From NCBI RefSeq assembly GCF_015356855.1, contig NZ_ARXR01000017.1, positions 1 to 64,000 of the forward strand: a DNA stretch of 64,000 nucleotides, in the 5' to 3' direction. Shown here one piece after another: positions 38,927-50,751 of this stretch. The DNA comes from Alloalcanivorax venustensis ISO4. Its GTDB lineage: Bacteria > Pseudomonadota > Gammaproteobacteria > Pseudomonadales > Alcanivoracaceae. The stretch's first letter is position 1, and each line of letters opens with the position of its first letter. The position numbers and the translations under genes were made by a program. The notes below the pieces were generated by a model. It worked only from the letters and a program-made list of their open reading frames with translations. It was not told the DNA's origin and ran no database searches.

Positions 38927-39646
38927 ATGCGCCCTTCCGGCCGCCAGCTCGACCAGATGCGCGACGTATCCTTCGTACGCGATTTCACCATGCACGCTGA
39001 AGGCAGCGTGCTGGTGTCCTTCGGCAATACCAAGGTGTTGTGCACCGCGTCCGTGGAGGACGGCGTGCCGCGTTTCCTCAAGGGCAAGGGCCAGGGCTGG
39101 ATCACCGCCGAGTACGGCATGCTGCCCCGCTCCACCCATACCCGCTCCGGCCGCGAGGCGGCGCGCGGCAAGCAGGGCGGCCGCACCCTGGAAATCCAGC
39201 GGCTGATCGGGCGCTCCCTGCGCGCCGCCGTGGACCTGAAGAAGCTGGGTGAGAACACCATCTATCTGGATTGCGACGTGATCCAGGCGGACGGCGGTAC
39301 CCGCACCGCGTCGATCTCCGGTGCCTGCGTGGCCCTGGTGGACGCCTTCACCACCCTGCTGGAGCGCAAGCGCATCAAGGAAGACCCCCTCAACGGTCTG
39401 ATTGCCTCGGTGTCGGTGGGGATTTATAAGGGAGAACCGGTGCTGGATCTGGATTATCCCGAAGATTCCAACGCCGACACGGACATGAACGTGGTAATGA
39501 CCCAGCATGGTGGCTTCGTGGAGATTCAGGGCACCGCCGAGGGCGACGAGCCGTTCACCCGTCAGCAGTCCGATCAGTTGCTGGGCCTGGCCGAGAAAGG
39601 CATTGGTGAAATCGTCCGCAAGCAGCAGGAGGTGCTGGGCTGGTAA
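38927..39646 (+). CDS. rph: Ribonuclease PH
   Basis: Phosphorolytic 3'-5' exoribonuclease that trims tRNA and rRNA ends. 239 residues (E. coli 238). [29 protein letters not shown] and ESxxR-type region with [13 protein letters not shown] are signatures. AAGGAG lies before the ATG at 38927; an earlier in-frame ATG is rejected. Followed by pyrE after 17 bases. Confidence 0.96.
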   Translation: MRPSGRQLDQMRDVSFVRDFTMHAEGSVLVSFGNTKVLCTASVEDGVPRFLKGKGQGWITAEYGMLPRSTHTRSGREAARGKQGGRTLEIQRLIGRSLRAAVDLKKLGENTIYLDCDVIQADGGTRTASISGACVALVDAFTTLLERKRIKEDPLNGLIASVSVGIYKGEPVLDLDYPEDSNADTDMNVVMTQHGGFVEIQGTAEGDEPFTRQQSDQLLGLAEKGIGEIVRKQQEVLGW

Positions 39647-39663
39647 GCCCGGTGGGGAACAGA

Positions 39664-40332
39664 ATGAAAAACTACAAGAAGCACTTTTTGCGCTTCGCCG
39701 AGGAGCGCCAGGCGCTGAAGTTCGGGGAGTTCACCCTGAAATCCGGGCGCATCAGCCCGTACTTTTTTAACGCCGGCACCTTTTACACCGGCGAGGCGCT
39801 GGCCCGGCTGGGCCGCTACTACGCCGACGCCATCGTCGAGTCGGGCATTGAGTTCGACATGTTGTTCGGCCCGGCCTACAAGGGCATTCCGCTGGTGGCG
39901 GCGGTGTCCGTGGCGCTCGCCGAGCACCACGGTCGGGACCTGCCCTGGGCGTTCAACCGCAAGGAAGCCAAGGACCACGGCGAAGGCGGCTGGCTGGTGG
40001 GCGCGCCGCTGGAGGGCCGCGCCCTGGTGATCGACGATGTGATCACCGCCGGCACCGCGATCCGCGAGGTGGCGGAGCTGTTCGAGCGCACCGAGGCGAG
40101 CATCGCCGGGGTGTTCGTGGCGGTGGACCGCCAGGAGCGCGGGAGTGGAGAGTCTTCAGCGCGTGGTAGAGGGCTGTCGGCGATCCAGGAAGTGCAGGAG
40201 AGCCTGGGCGTGCCGGTGCGCAGCATTGTCTCCATGTCGGACATCATCGTCTGGCTGGAAGAGCAGGAAGGGCGCGATGCGGATCGCGTGGCGCTCAAGC
40301 AGTATCGCAAGCGCTACGGCGTGGAGGGGTAA
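39664..40332 (+). CDS. pyrE: Orotate phosphoribosyltransferase PyrE
   Basis: Joins orotate to PRPP, giving OMP, in pyrimidine synthesis. 222 residues, about nine more than E. coli. Key parts: [25 protein letters not shown], the flexible catalytic loop [13 protein letters not shown] and the PRPP site [12 protein letters not shown]. An insertion of about eight residues (SSARGRGL) follows RQERGSGE in place of the usual RGRGEISAIQ. Start ATG at 39664; a GTG at 39652 is in frame but less likely. Confidence 0.96.
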   Translation: MKNYKKHFLRFAEERQALKFGEFTLKSGRISPYFFNAGTFYTGEALARLGRYYADAIVESGIEFDMLFGPAYKGIPLVAAVSVALAEHHGRDLPWAFNRKEAKDHGEGGWLVGAPLEGRALVIDDVITAGTAIREVAELFERTEASIAGVFVAVDRQERGSGESSARGRGLSAIQEVQESLGVPVRSIVSMSDIIVWLEEQEGRDADRVALKQYRKRYGVEG

Positions 40333-40334
40333 CC

Positions 40335-40958
40335 GTGAGGTGGCTGCCGTGGGGGCTGGTGTTGGCGTTGTTGGCGCTGCCGGTGCTGACGCCGGCGGCG
40401 CCCAAGCAGAATGAACCCGCCGGTGAGGTGATGTACCGCTATACCAAGCCGGACGGCACCCTGGCGGTGAGCGCCACGCTCAACGAGCAGGCCATCCACG
40501 CCGGTTATCAGGTGCTCGACCATAACGGCCGCGTGCTGCGCCGCGAGCCGCCGGCGCCCCCGGAAGAACAGGCGCGCCGCCGCCAGGCGATGGCGGCCGA
40601 GCAGCAGGCGCAACGGCAGGCCGAGCGGGACAAGGAACTGGAGCGGCTCTACGCCGGGCCCGAGGACGCGGTGCGTGCCCGCGAGCGCCAGATCGAAGCG
40701 CTTGAGTTGCGCATCAGCTACGCCACCAACACCCTGGCGCAGCTGGAGGAGAAGCGCGACCAGGAGGTCAGCCTGGCCGCCCGCGCCGAGCGCGCCGGCC
40801 GGCCGGTGCCGGAGGGCACCCGCCAGGCCATCGAAGAGTACCAGCGCCGCATGGCCCATGTGCGCCAGGAAATCGCCGGCTATGAGAAGGACAAGCAGGC
40901 GGTGCGCGAGCAGTACGCGCCGATTATTGAGCGGTTGGAGGAGCTGGCGGGCTCTTAA
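40335..40958 (+). CDS. DUF4124-like secreted protein with coiled coil
   Basis: 207 residues with a signal peptide (residues 1-22, ending TPAAP). Residues 30-62 (EVMYRYTKPDGTLAVSATLNE) resemble a DUF4124 domain. From residue 78 to 205 a charged helical region rich in Arg, Glu, Ala and Gln with heptads suggests a coiled coil. Starts with GTG two bases after the pyrE stop, with GGAGGGG upstream. It overlaps the convergent slmA by four bases. Function unknown. Confidence 0.75.
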   Translation: MRWLPWGLVLALLALPVLTPAAPKQNEPAGEVMYRYTKPDGTLAVSATLNEQAIHAGYQVLDHNGRVLRREPPAPPEEQARRRQAMAAEQQAQRQAERDKELERLYAGPEDAVRARERQIEALELRISYATNTLAQLEEKRDQEVSLAARAERAGRPVPEGTRQAIEEYQRRMAHVRQEIAGYEKDKQAVREQYAPIIERLEELAGS

Positions 40959-41542
40959 TCGCGGAACACCGTGGGGGCGAGCAGCGCCCATTGCTCGGGC
41001 CAGTCCTGGCCGGGGCGGATCCTGAAACCGGAACGGACGAACTGGGCGATGCGCCCTTCCACCACCGCCAGCAGCAGGTTGGCGGTGATGGTGGGCGTGG
41101 CCGCGGTGCGCTTGCCTTCCTTGAACTCGGCGTCACGGACCACTTGCTTGAGCTGGCTTTCCACCCGGTCGTAGAACTGTTGGATGCGCCGGTGCAGGCG
41201 CTCGTTCTCGCCGGTGAGGGCGTCGCCGGTGAGCAACCGGGTGATGCCCGGGTTGCGCTCGGTGAACGCCAGGATCAGCGTGAGAATCTGCTCCACCTGG
41301 GTGAGCGCGTCCCCTTCGCCGGTGATGCGGTTAATGCGTGAGAAGATCGCCTCTTCGATGAAGTCGATGAGCCCCTCGAACATCTTTGCCTTGCTCGGAA
41401 AATGCCGATACAGCGCGGCTTCGGACACCCCCACTTCCCGGGCCAGGCCGGCGGTGGTGATCCGCCCGCCGGGTTCCGCTTCCAGCATGTGCGCCAGGGC
41501 CTGCAGGATTTGCTCCTTTCTGGACGGAGTCTGTTCTGTCAT
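40955..41542 (-). CDS. slmA: Nucleoid occlusion factor SlmA
   Basis: TetR-family DNA-binding protein that blocks FtsZ rings over the nucleoid. 195 residues. HTH segment RITTAGLAREVGVSEAALYRHFPSKAKMFEGLIDFIEE is the SlmA form; the rest is the helical dimer domain. Preceded by argB on the same strand 38 bases upstream, as in E. coli order dut-slmA-pyrE expanded by algC-argB. Confidence 0.93.
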   Translation of the reverse strand: MTEQTPSRKEQILQALAHMLEAEPGGRITTAGLAREVGVSEAALYRHFPSKAKMFEGLIDFIEEAIFSRINRITGEGDALTQVEQILTLILAFTERNPGITRLLTGDALTGENERLHRRIQQFYDRVESQLKQVVRDAEFKEGKRTAATPTITANLLLAVVEGRIAQFVRSGFRIRPGQDWPEQWALLAPTVFRD

Positions 41543-41580
41543 GCGTTGTTCCCGTTTTAGGCGTTTTTAGTTTTTGCTGA

Positions 41581-44404
<2,824 letters not shown>

Positions 44405-44468
44405 CCGTTCCCCCTAGCCGTCCCGTCGCCGTTCTGTGGTCGCGGCGTTGCGGTGACGCCCGTGGCGC

Positions 44469-44921
44469 TTACTGGCGGCCGCTGTGGCCGAAGCCGCCCT
44501 CGCCGCGGACACTGTCGTCGAACTCATCCACCTGCGTCAGCGCCACCTGCATCACCGGCACGATCACCAGCTGCGCGATGCGCTCGCCGGGCTCGATGGT
44601 GAAAGCGCTGTTGCCCCGGTTCCAGCAGGACACCATCAACTGGCCCTGGTAGTCCGAGTCGATCAGCCCCACCAGATTGCCCAACACGATACCGTGCTTA
44701 TGGCCCAGCCCGGAACGCGGCAGGATCATGCCCGCATAGCCGGCGTCGCCGATGTGGATGGCCAGCCCGGTGGGCAGCAGCTCGGTGTCGCCGGGGTTCA
44801 GGGTCAGGGGGGCCTCCACCATGGCGCGCAGGTCGAGGCCGGCGGAGCCGTCGGTGGCGTAGGCGGGCAGTGGAAACTGGTCGCCCAGGCGGGCATCAAG
44901 AAGCCGGTATTGCAGTTGCAT
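44469..44921 (-). CDS. dut: dUTP diphosphatase
   Basis: Hydrolyses dUTP to dUMP, keeping uracil out of DNA. 150 residues, trimeric class. Five motifs in order: [32 protein letters not shown] and [10 protein letters not shown]. Located between coaBC and the PMM/PGM-like gene on the same strand, standard order. Confidence 0.97.
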   Translation of the reverse strand: MQLQYRLLDARLGDQFPLPAYATDGSAGLDLRAMVEAPLTLNPGDTELLPTGLAIHIGDAGYAGMILPRSGLGHKHGIVLGNLVGLIDSDYQGQLMVSCWNRGNSAFTIEPGERIAQLVIVPVMQVALTQVDEFDDSVRGEGGFGHSGRQ

Positions 44922-44946
44922 CGATGGTCTCAGCGGTCAGTGGTTT

Positions 44947-46143
44947 TCAGCTCTGGCGGATCGCGATCAGCTCGATCAGTTGTTTGGCGATCTGCGCCTT
45001 GGAGGCGAGCGGCAGCACCTTGTGCCCGCCCGGCCAGATCACCGTGAGGGCGTTATTGTCGCTGTTGAAGCCCACATTGGTGCCGGACACGTCGTTGGTG
45101 GCGATCATATCCAGTTTTTTGCTCTTCAGCTTGCCCTGGGCGTATTCAATCACGTCCTGGGTTTCCGCCGCGAAGCCCACGGTGAAGGGCCGTTTGGCGT
45201 GGCAGGCCACGGCGGCGATGATGTCCGGGTTCTTCACCAGGGTGAGGTGGATCTCCTCGGTGGATTTCTTGATCTTGTGGTCGGCGGTGACGGTGGGCCG
45301 GTAATCCGCCACGGCGGCGGTGGCGATAAAGATGTCGCAACCCTCCTCCACCGCCTTGAGGCTGGCCTCGTGCATGTCTTCGGCGCGGACCACGTCGATG
45401 CGGTTGACCCGGTTGGGGGTGTCCAGGGCCACCGGGCCGGCGATCAGGGTCACGCGCGCCCCCGCTTCGGCGGCGGCCTGGGCCAGCGCGAAGCCCATTT
45501 TCCCGGAGCTCTTGTTGGTCAGGTAGCGCACCGGGTCGATCGGCTCCCGGGTGGGGCCGGCGGTGATCACCAGATGTTTGCCGGTGAGGAGATCGTAGTC
45601 GAAGACTTCCGCGGCCTGCCGAATGATCTCCGCCGGGTCCTGCATGCGCCCCGGGCCCACTTCGCCGCAGGCCTGGCTGCCGGCGCCGGGGCCGAAGATA
45701 TGGATGCCCTTCTCCTGCAGGATCAGCTGGTTCTTCTGGGTCGCCTGATCCGCCCACATTTGCTGGTTCATGGCCGGGGCGACCGCCACCGGGGCGCCGG
45801 TGGCCAGGCACAGGGTGGCGAGCAGGTCGTTGCCGTGGCCGTAGGCCAGGCGGGCGAGGAAATCCGCCGAGGCCGGAGCGATCAGCACCAGGTCCGCCCA
45901 GCGGGCCAGCTCGATGTGGCCCATGGCGGCCTCGGCGCGCGGGTCCAGCAGGTCGGTGTGCACCGGGTGCCCGGACAGCGCCTGCATGGTAAGCGGCGTG
46001 ATGAACTCGCAGGCGCCCTGCGTCATGACCACGCGTACTTCGGCGCCGGCGTCCTGCAGCCGGCGGACCAGATCCGCGCTCTTGTAGGCGGCAATGCCTC
46101 CGGTGACACCGAGGAGGATCCGTTTATTGACCAGTCGCTGCAT
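44947..46143 (-). CDS. coaBC: Bifunctional phosphopantothenoylcysteine decarboxylase/phosphopantothenate--cysteine ligase
   Basis: Two steps of coenzyme A synthesis in one protein of 398 residues. N-terminal flavoprotein Coa[29 protein letters not shown] and [10 protein letters not shown]-terminal Coa[31 protein letters not shown] and GFAAET. The frame continues upstream without homology; ATG at 46143 is the family start. Divergent from radC with 139 bases between starts. Confidence 0.97.
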   Translation of the reverse strand: MQRLVNKRILLGVTGGIAAYKSADLVRRLQDAGAEVRVVMTQGACEFITPLTMQALSGHPVHTDLLDPRAEAAMGHIELARWADLVLIAPASADFLARLAYGHGNDLLATLCLATGAPVAVAPAMNQQMWADQATQKNQLILQEKGIHIFGPGAGSQACGEVGPGRMQDPAEIIRQAAEVFDYDLLTGKHLVITAGPTREPIDPVRYLTNKSSGKMGFALAQAAAEAGARVTLIAGPVALDTPNRVNRIDVVRAEDMHEASLKAVEEGCDIFIATAAVADYRPTVTADHKIKKSTEEIHLTLVKNPDIIAAVACHAKRPFTVGFAAETQDVIEYAQGKLKSKKLDMIATNDVSGTNVGFNSDNNALTVIWPGGHKVLPLASKAQIAKQLIELIAIRQS

Positions 46144-46282
46144 GCTGTCATTCCGTACAGTATTTTGGGCTGTGGCTGACACAAACCATGGTGGATGTCG
46201 TCTGCCCTCGCCCCGGGGGGTTGTGCAGACTAGGGGCGTCATAGGGTAGCACCAAGGTATGAGCAAACACAGGGAGGTGAGT

Positions 46283-46957
46283 ATGGCGATCAGCGACTGG
46301 CCGAAACAGGAACGGCCCCGGGAAAAGCTGCTGGGGCGGGGCGCGGGCGCGCTCAGCGACGCGGAACTGCTGGCGATCTTTCTGCGCACCGGCAGCCGGG
46401 GCAGAACCGCCGTCGACGTGGGCCGCGACATTCTCGACCGCAGCGGCGGCCTGCGCGGGCTGCTGGATCTGACGCCCAAGCGCATGGCGCGTCTGCCGGG
46501 CATGGCGGATTCCCGCTGTGCCCAGGTGCTGGCGGCTCTGGAGATGGGGCGGCGCTACCTGGCCACGGAGCTGGAGCGGGGCTTCAGCCTGGACAACCCG
46601 GAGCCGGCGGCGCGGCTGTTGACCGCCGAGCTGCGCGGCGAACCCTGCGAAGTGTTCGCGGTGCTGTTCCTGGACAACAAGCACCGGGTGATCGGCTTCG
46701 AGAAGATGTTCTACGGCACCGTGGACGGCGCCGCCGTCTACCCCCGGGAGGTGGTCCGCCGGGCCCTGGAATACAATGCCGCCAGTGTGATCGTGGCCCA
46801 TAATCACCCCTCCGGGGTGGCGGAGCCGAGCCAGGCGGACCGCGATGTCACTGAGCGGCTGCGCCGGGCGCTGGATCTGATCGACGTGCGCATCCTCGAT
46901 CATCTGGTGATCGGCGACGGGCACTGGGAGTCGTTCAGTCGCCGCGGCTGGGTGTGA
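46283..46957 (+). CDS. radC: RadC-family JAB-domain protein
   Basis: 224 residues, E. coli RadC length. N-terminal [28 protein letters not shown] and helix-hairpin-helix, then the JAB/MPN metal site [15 protein letters not shown]. The name reflects a historical link with repair; the function is unresolved. A perfect AGGGAGGTGA site sets the ATG at 46283 (a start at 46259 is possible but poorer). Followed by rpmB-rpmG. Confidence 0.94.
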   Translation: MAISDWPKQERPREKLLGRGAGALSDAELLAIFLRTGSRGRTAVDVGRDILDRSGGLRGLLDLTPKRMARLPGMADSRCAQVLAALEMGRRYLATELERGFSLDNPEPAARLLTAELRGEPCEVFAVLFLDNKHRVIGFEKMFYGTVDGAAVYPREVVRRALEYNAASVIVAHNHPSGVAEPSQADRDVTERLRRALDLIDVRILDHLVIGDGHWESFSRRGWV

Positions 46958-47069
46958 TATTTGCTGGCAAACACCGGAATGGCTTGATCCCCGCCCCGGG
47001 TTTTGGTATAAAACGCGCCTTTTCCGGGGCTGCCCCGCCCCAATTGTGTTGCATCACGGGAGCAAGATC

Positions 47070-47306
47070 ATGTCCAAAGTTTGCCAGGTAACCGGGAAGC
47101 GGCCGGTAACGGGCCACCACGTGTCCCACTCGAACATCAAGACCAAGCGTCGTTTCGAGCCGAATCTCCACTACCATCGCTTTTGGGTGGAGAGCGAAAA
47201 GCGCTTCGTGCGCCTGCGTGTATCCTCCAAAGGGATGCGTATCATTGACAAGAAGGGTATCGACTCCGTGTTGGCCGATATCCGCGCCCGCGGCGCGCGC
47301 GCCTGA
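47070..47306 (+). CDS. rpmB: Ribosomal protein bL28
   Basis: 78 residues. [21 protein letters not shown] and [19 protein letters not shown] are diagnostic. ATG at 47070 follows CGGGAGCAAGATC. rpmG starts 17 bases after its stop, the usual rpmBG pair. Confidence 0.98.
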   Translation: MSKVCQVTGKRPVTGHHVSHSNIKTKRRFEPNLHYHRFWVESEKRFVRLRVSSKGMRIIDKKGIDSVLADIRARGARA

Positions 47307-47323
47307 GCCCAAGGAGCTGAATC

Positions 47324-47494
47324 ATGGCATCTGGTCCGATTCGTGAAAAAATTCGTCTGGTCTCCTCAGCGGGTACCGGGCACTTTTACACCACCGCCAA
47401 GAACAAGCGTCTGCATCCCGAAAAGATGGAGACCAAGAAGTTTGATCCCGTGGTCCGCAAGCACGTGATCTACAAGGAAGCCAAGATCAAGTAA
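47324..47494 (+). CDS. rpmG: Ribosomal protein bL33
   Basis: 56 residues, too short for many gene callers. Reads [20 protein letters not shown], then FYTTAKNKR, and ends [11 protein letters not shown]; it lacks the CxxC pairs of zinc-type bL33. AAGGAG precedes the ATG. Second gene of rpmBG, followed by a strong terminator. Confidence 0.97.
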   Translation: MASGPIREKIRLVSSAGTGHFYTTAKNKRLHPEKMETKKFDPVVRKHVIYKEAKIK

Positions 47495-47521
47495 GCGTCC
47501 TGCCTGGCAAGGGACAACAAG

Positions 47522-47557
47522 AACCCGGTGTGGCTATTCGTCACACCGGGTTTTTTT
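47522..47557 (+). terminator. Rho-independent terminator after rpmBG
   Basis: Perfect 11-base stem AACCCGGTGTG / CACACCGGGTT with a 9-base loop, then a run of T. It separates the ribosomal genes from the tad locus. Confidence 0.95.
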
Positions 47558-47923
47558 ATGCCCGTGCGGCCGTCCTGGCCCGGGTCACTCTTCATTGTTT
47601 AATCACGTCAATAACAATAAATTTCATAACAGTACAAAGTTGGTCTTTTTGTGCGGGTAGCAAAAGACGCATACTGGCAAAATGATGTTACGCCGCCGTA
47701 AAGGTGGAAACGTAACGATAAAGGCGGTAACAAAAGAATAAGAACAACCGGTCATCGCTTTCATTGCACCGGATATCCGCCGACGTTTATCGTAACTTAT
47801 TGATTTTAAAGGGTTTGAGCGAGGGATATGCAAATGTGGGTACTTGTGAAGTGGTTCACAAAATATCTACTATCGGAAAGGAATCGTCACTGATAGCACT
47901 TTGAGCGTAAGGGAGAGTTTCAC
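47558..47923. promoter_or_regulatory. Upstream control region of the tad locus
   Basis: 366 AT-rich bases before flp with no credible gene. It contains a pair of near-repeats TAAAGGTGG / TAAAGGCGG within GTAAC-flanked bases (47689-47732), a CRP-like dyad (separate entry), a possible -10 TACTAT at 47868 and the flp ribosome site AGGGAGAG. A short minus-strand frame (47624-47833) looks like chance. Confidence 0.6.
47844..47861. promoter_or_regulatory. CRP/Vfr-like binding site upstream of flp
   Basis: TTGTGAAGTGGTTCACAA is a perfect dyad and matches the CRP consensus TGTGA-N6-TCACA at every fixed position. It is centred about 71 bases before the flp start. It is the only such match I noticed in the window. 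Confidence 0.65.
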
Positions 47924-48172
47924 ATGAAATCATTAACCATCTTTACCACCGCCTCACAACAACTGGCCGCCCGGCTGTTCAGCCGTGGCCGTACCCAGGC
48001 CGACAAGCAGCGTGGCGCCAGCGCGCTGGAGTACATCGTGCTCGCCGCAGTAATTGTTATAGCTATTATCACTGCGTTGACGACTACGGACATCGCTTCG
48101 AAGATTACCGATACCTTCCAGACAATCGTTGACGAGATGCCCAGCGGCTCTGGTGATGAAACAGAGGCGTAG
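47924..48172 (+). CDS. flp: Flp-family type IVb pilin
   Basis: Major pilin subunit of a Tad pilus, 82 residues. The prepilin cleavage site is between G31 and A32 in QRGASALEYIVLAAVIVIAII, with the conserved Glu at +5 (E36) and a hydrophobic helix. The leader is longer than usual (31 residues). Short Ser/Gly/Asp tail. First gene of the locus, following a regulated-looking promoter region; tadE-like starts 10 bases on. Confidence 0.93.
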   Translation: MKSLTIFTTASQQLAARLFSRGRTQADKQRGASALEYIVLAAVIVIAIITALTTTDIASKITDTFQTIVDEMPSGSGDETEA

Positions 48173-48182
48173 GACCGGGAGC

Positions 48183-48644
48183 ATGGGGACATTACCCCTA
48201 ATTAGGAGACTCAAAGGGGCAGTGGCATTGGAGTTTCTGATGCTATTCCCTTTCGTGGTAGCCATGCTCTATGCCTCCGCCCTCTACGGCATCGTGTTCT
48301 TCAGCCAGTACCGGCTGCAGAACGTGGTGGACCGGGCGGTGGCCACGGCGCTGTACGTGGACCGTTCCGCGTTCCAGGGCGAGCAGATGGAGGGCGCGGT
48401 GGTGAACCGCGCCAGCCAGGCCATGAGCGGGCTGCTGGCGACCCTGCCCGGGCCGCTCTCGAACCTGGAGGGCGGCGCGTCTTCCTGCGCCGTGGAAGCG
48501 GTGGGGGGCGTGGAGATGCTCCGCTGCGGAGTGACCTACAACTACAAGGAAAACCCCATCGTGCCGGTAATGAGCTTCGGCCTGCTGGGGACCTTTCCGC
48601 CGTTGCCGGACACGCTGGAAGCGGAGGCCCGCGCCGCCTTCTGA
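48183..48644 (+). CDS. TadE-like pseudopilin
   Basis: 153 residues with a pilin-like N-terminus RRLKGAVALEFLMLFPFVVAML (Gly before AVALEF, Glu at +5). TadE/TadF pseudopilins are processed by the prepilin peptidase and aid pilus assembly. The C-terminal region has three cysteines (SSCAVEAV, RCGVTY). ATG at 48183 with CGGGAG upstream; the frame extends upstream over the flp end but is not used. Confidence 0.88.
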   Translation: MGTLPLIRRLKGAVALEFLMLFPFVVAMLYASALYGIVFFSQYRLQNVVDRAVATALYVDRSAFQGEQMEGAVVNRASQAMSGLLATLPGPLSNLEGGASSCAVEAVGGVEMLRCGVTYNYKENPIVPVMSFGLLGTFPPLPDTLEAEARAAF

Positions 48645-48689
48645 CTAGAATGATAAGCAGTCGTCGAACACGGATGTTTCGGAGGGGAT

Positions 48690-49589
48690 ATGGGATCAAA
48701 GATTTTATATATGCTGCCGGCCCTGGTGCTGGCCTTTCTGGCGCTGGTTCTGGCGCTGGTGGGGCTCAGCCGGGATCCGGAACCGGTGACCGTCACATCG
48801 ACGGACACCACCGGGCAGGCGGACCGGGAACAGGCCGCACCGTCCTATGAATACTGGGTGTTGCGCCAGCCAATGAACGCCGGCGAGGCGCTCAGTGAAG
48901 AAAGCCTCGCCGTGGTGACCTCACCCAACCAGATCAGCGACGCCTTGTCCGCGGAAGAAGACGTCTTCGGTCGTGAGCTGCGTCGCTATGCCCGTCCGGG
49001 CGAACTTCTTTCAAGCCATCACCTGGAAAGCGGCGGTTCCCTGCCCGCCAACCTGCCGGAAGGCCAGCGCGCCATCGCTATTGCCGTCGACGACGTGGTC
49101 GGCGCCGGGGGGCTGCTGCAGCCCGGGGACCGGGTCGATGTGGTCACCGCGTTCCGCCGTTCCGACAAAGACGCGCCGGTGGCCCTGGTGATGCTGCGCG
49201 ACGTGCCGGTGCTGGCGGTCTACGGTTCGCTGTCCGCCGGCGCCGACGACGCGGAAGAAACCGCCCGTCGCCGCAACAACACCGCCGTCCTGTCGGTACC
49301 CGAAGATCGTGTGTCCGCGCTGATGCTGGCGTCCTCTGAAGGCAAGGTGCGCCTTGCGGTGGTGGCCGGTGAGCGCGGCGACACGCCGGCCGGCGATACG
49401 GACGAGCCCGCCGGCGATGGCGACCAGGCCCTCGCCGCCGCCGAAGAGGCGGAACAGAAACCCTTCTACTTCGACGACTTCTTCCCCGAGCGCGAAAAAC
49501 CCGCGCCGGCCGCCGCGCCGAAGCCTTCTCCGGGCCAGCGCGTGCAGGTTTTCGAGGGCGCGGAATCAAGGAGCACCTATGTGCAATAA
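48690..49589 (+). CDS. cpaB: Flp pilus assembly protein CpaB/RcpC
   Basis: 299 residues. N-terminal membrane helix (residues 5-27), then two SAF-like beta-clip domains (YWVLRQPMNAGEALSEESLAVV; RAIAIAVDDVVGAGGLLQPGDRVDVV). A Gly/Asp/Glu-rich linker and acidic-Pro tail fill the last 70 residues. It helps gate or stabilise the secretin in the periplasm. The 3' end overlaps the secretin gene by 11 bases. Confidence 0.9.
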   Translation: MGSKILYMLPALVLAFLALVLALVGLSRDPEPVTVTSTDTTGQADREQAAPSYEYWVLRQPMNAGEALSEESLAVVTSPNQISDALSAEEDVFGRELRRYARPGELLSSHHLESGGSLPANLPEGQRAIAIAVDDVVGAGGLLQPGDRVDVVTAFRRSDKDAPVALVMLRDVPVLAVYGSLSAGADDAEETARRRNNTAVLSVPEDRVSALMLASSEGKVRLAVVAGERGDTPAGDTDEPAGDGDQALAAAEEAEQKPFYFDDFFPEREKPAPAAAPKPSPGQRVQVFEGAESRSTYVQ

Positions 49590-50751
49590 ACAACGCATCG
49601 GCCTGGGGGCGCGACTGCTGCTGGTGCTGACGCTGTTTGCCGGCGGCCAGGCCGCCGCCATGGATGAATCCATGCGCATGGCGCCCGGCGACCAGAAAGT
49701 ACTGAACTTCTCCGCGCCGATCACCAAGGTGGCGACCTCCAACCCGGAGGTCGCCAAGCTCACCGTCAGCGGTAGCCAGGAAGTACTGGTTACGGCTTTC
49801 AAGGAAGGCTCCTCCGAGATCACTATCTGGCAGCGGGGCGAGAGCCGGCCGATGCGCAGCAGCGTGGCGGTGGCCACCACTCTGGGCGGCAATCTGCCCT
49901 ACGGCACCCAGGTGCAGACCGACATCCGTGTGCTGGAAGTGAGCCGCTCGGAACTGAACAGTCTGGGCGTTTATTACGCCAATCTGTTCGACGGCGGTGA
50001 CTCCGCCGTGGGCATCGCGCCGCCGGGCACCGGTTACCGGGGCTTTTCGGGCCCGGGAGCCGCCCAGAACCCGCTCAGCTCCGACGGTTTTAACCTGTTC
50101 GGTTTCGGCAGTAACTCTCTGACCATCATCAATGCGCTGGAAGGCGGTGGTTTCGCCTACACCCTGGCGGAGCCGTCGCTCACCAGCCTGAGCGGCCAGA
50201 GTGCGTCGTTTCTTTCCGGTGGCGAATTCCCGGTGCCCACCCGGAGTAATACCGATGGCATCCAGATCGAATTCAAGGAGTTCGGGGTCGGCCTGAGCCT
50301 GACGCCCACGGTGATCAGCGACGAGCAGATCATTCTCAAGGTGGCGCCGGAAGTCAGTGAACTGGATTTTTCCGCCGGCGTGGAAACCGGCGGCGTGGCC
50401 GTGCCCGGGCTGCGCGTCCGGCGGGCGGAAACCACGGTGTCTCTGGCCCCCGGTGAAACCTTCATCATCAGTGGTCTGGTGAGCCGCAGCACCATTAACA
50501 ACAGCGACCGCATTCCGGGCCTGGGCAATATTCCGGTGCTTGGTGCTTTCTTCCGCTCCAGCCGTATTTCCCGGGACGACAAGGAGCTGGTGATGGTGGT
50601 CACCCCCCATCTGGTGACCCCCCGCAAGGCGGGTGATCCGCCGGTGACCCTGCCCGGCGGCGCCTACCGGGAAAGCAGCACGCAATGGCTGGATATGGCC
50701 ACCGAGCCGCGTGGTGGCTCGCAACCCATTCGTCATGGAGTGAGCTGGTGA
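49579..50751 (+). CDS. rcpA: Tad secretin RcpA/CpaC
   Basis: Outer-membrane secretin channel of the pilus, 390 residues. Signal peptide 1-26; N-terminal pilus-formation domain (DQKVLNFSAPITKVATSNPEVAKL) and the secretin core (GVGLSLTPTVISDEQIILKVAPEVSELD, RIPGLGNIPVLGAFFRS, KELVMVVTPHLV). No lipobox. Starts within the end of cpaB; its stop overlaps the next gene's GTG start. Confidence 0.93.
   Translation: MCNKQRIGLGARLLLVLTLFAGGQAAAMDESMRMAPGDQKVLNFSAPITKVATSNPEVAKLTVSGSQEVLVTAFKEGSSEITIWQRGESRPMRSSVAVATTLGGNLPYGTQVQTDIRVLEVSRSELNSLGVYYANLFDGGDSAVGIAPPGTGYRGFSGPGAAQNPLSSDGFNLFGFGSNSLTIINALEGGGFAYTLAEPSLTSLSGQSASFLSGGEFPVPTRSNTDGIQIEFKEFGVGLSLTPTVISDEQIILKVAPEVSELDFSAGVETGGVAVPGLRVRRAETTVSLAPGETFIISGLVSRSTINNSDRIPGLGNIPVLGAFFRSSRISRDDKELVMVVTPHLVTPRKAGDPPVTLPGGAYRESSTQWLDMATEPRGGSQPIRHGVSW

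Noticed and set aside
47624-47833. 69-codon minus-strand frame upstream of flp
   Set aside because: No family, no ribosome site, and it lies in an AT-rich control region.
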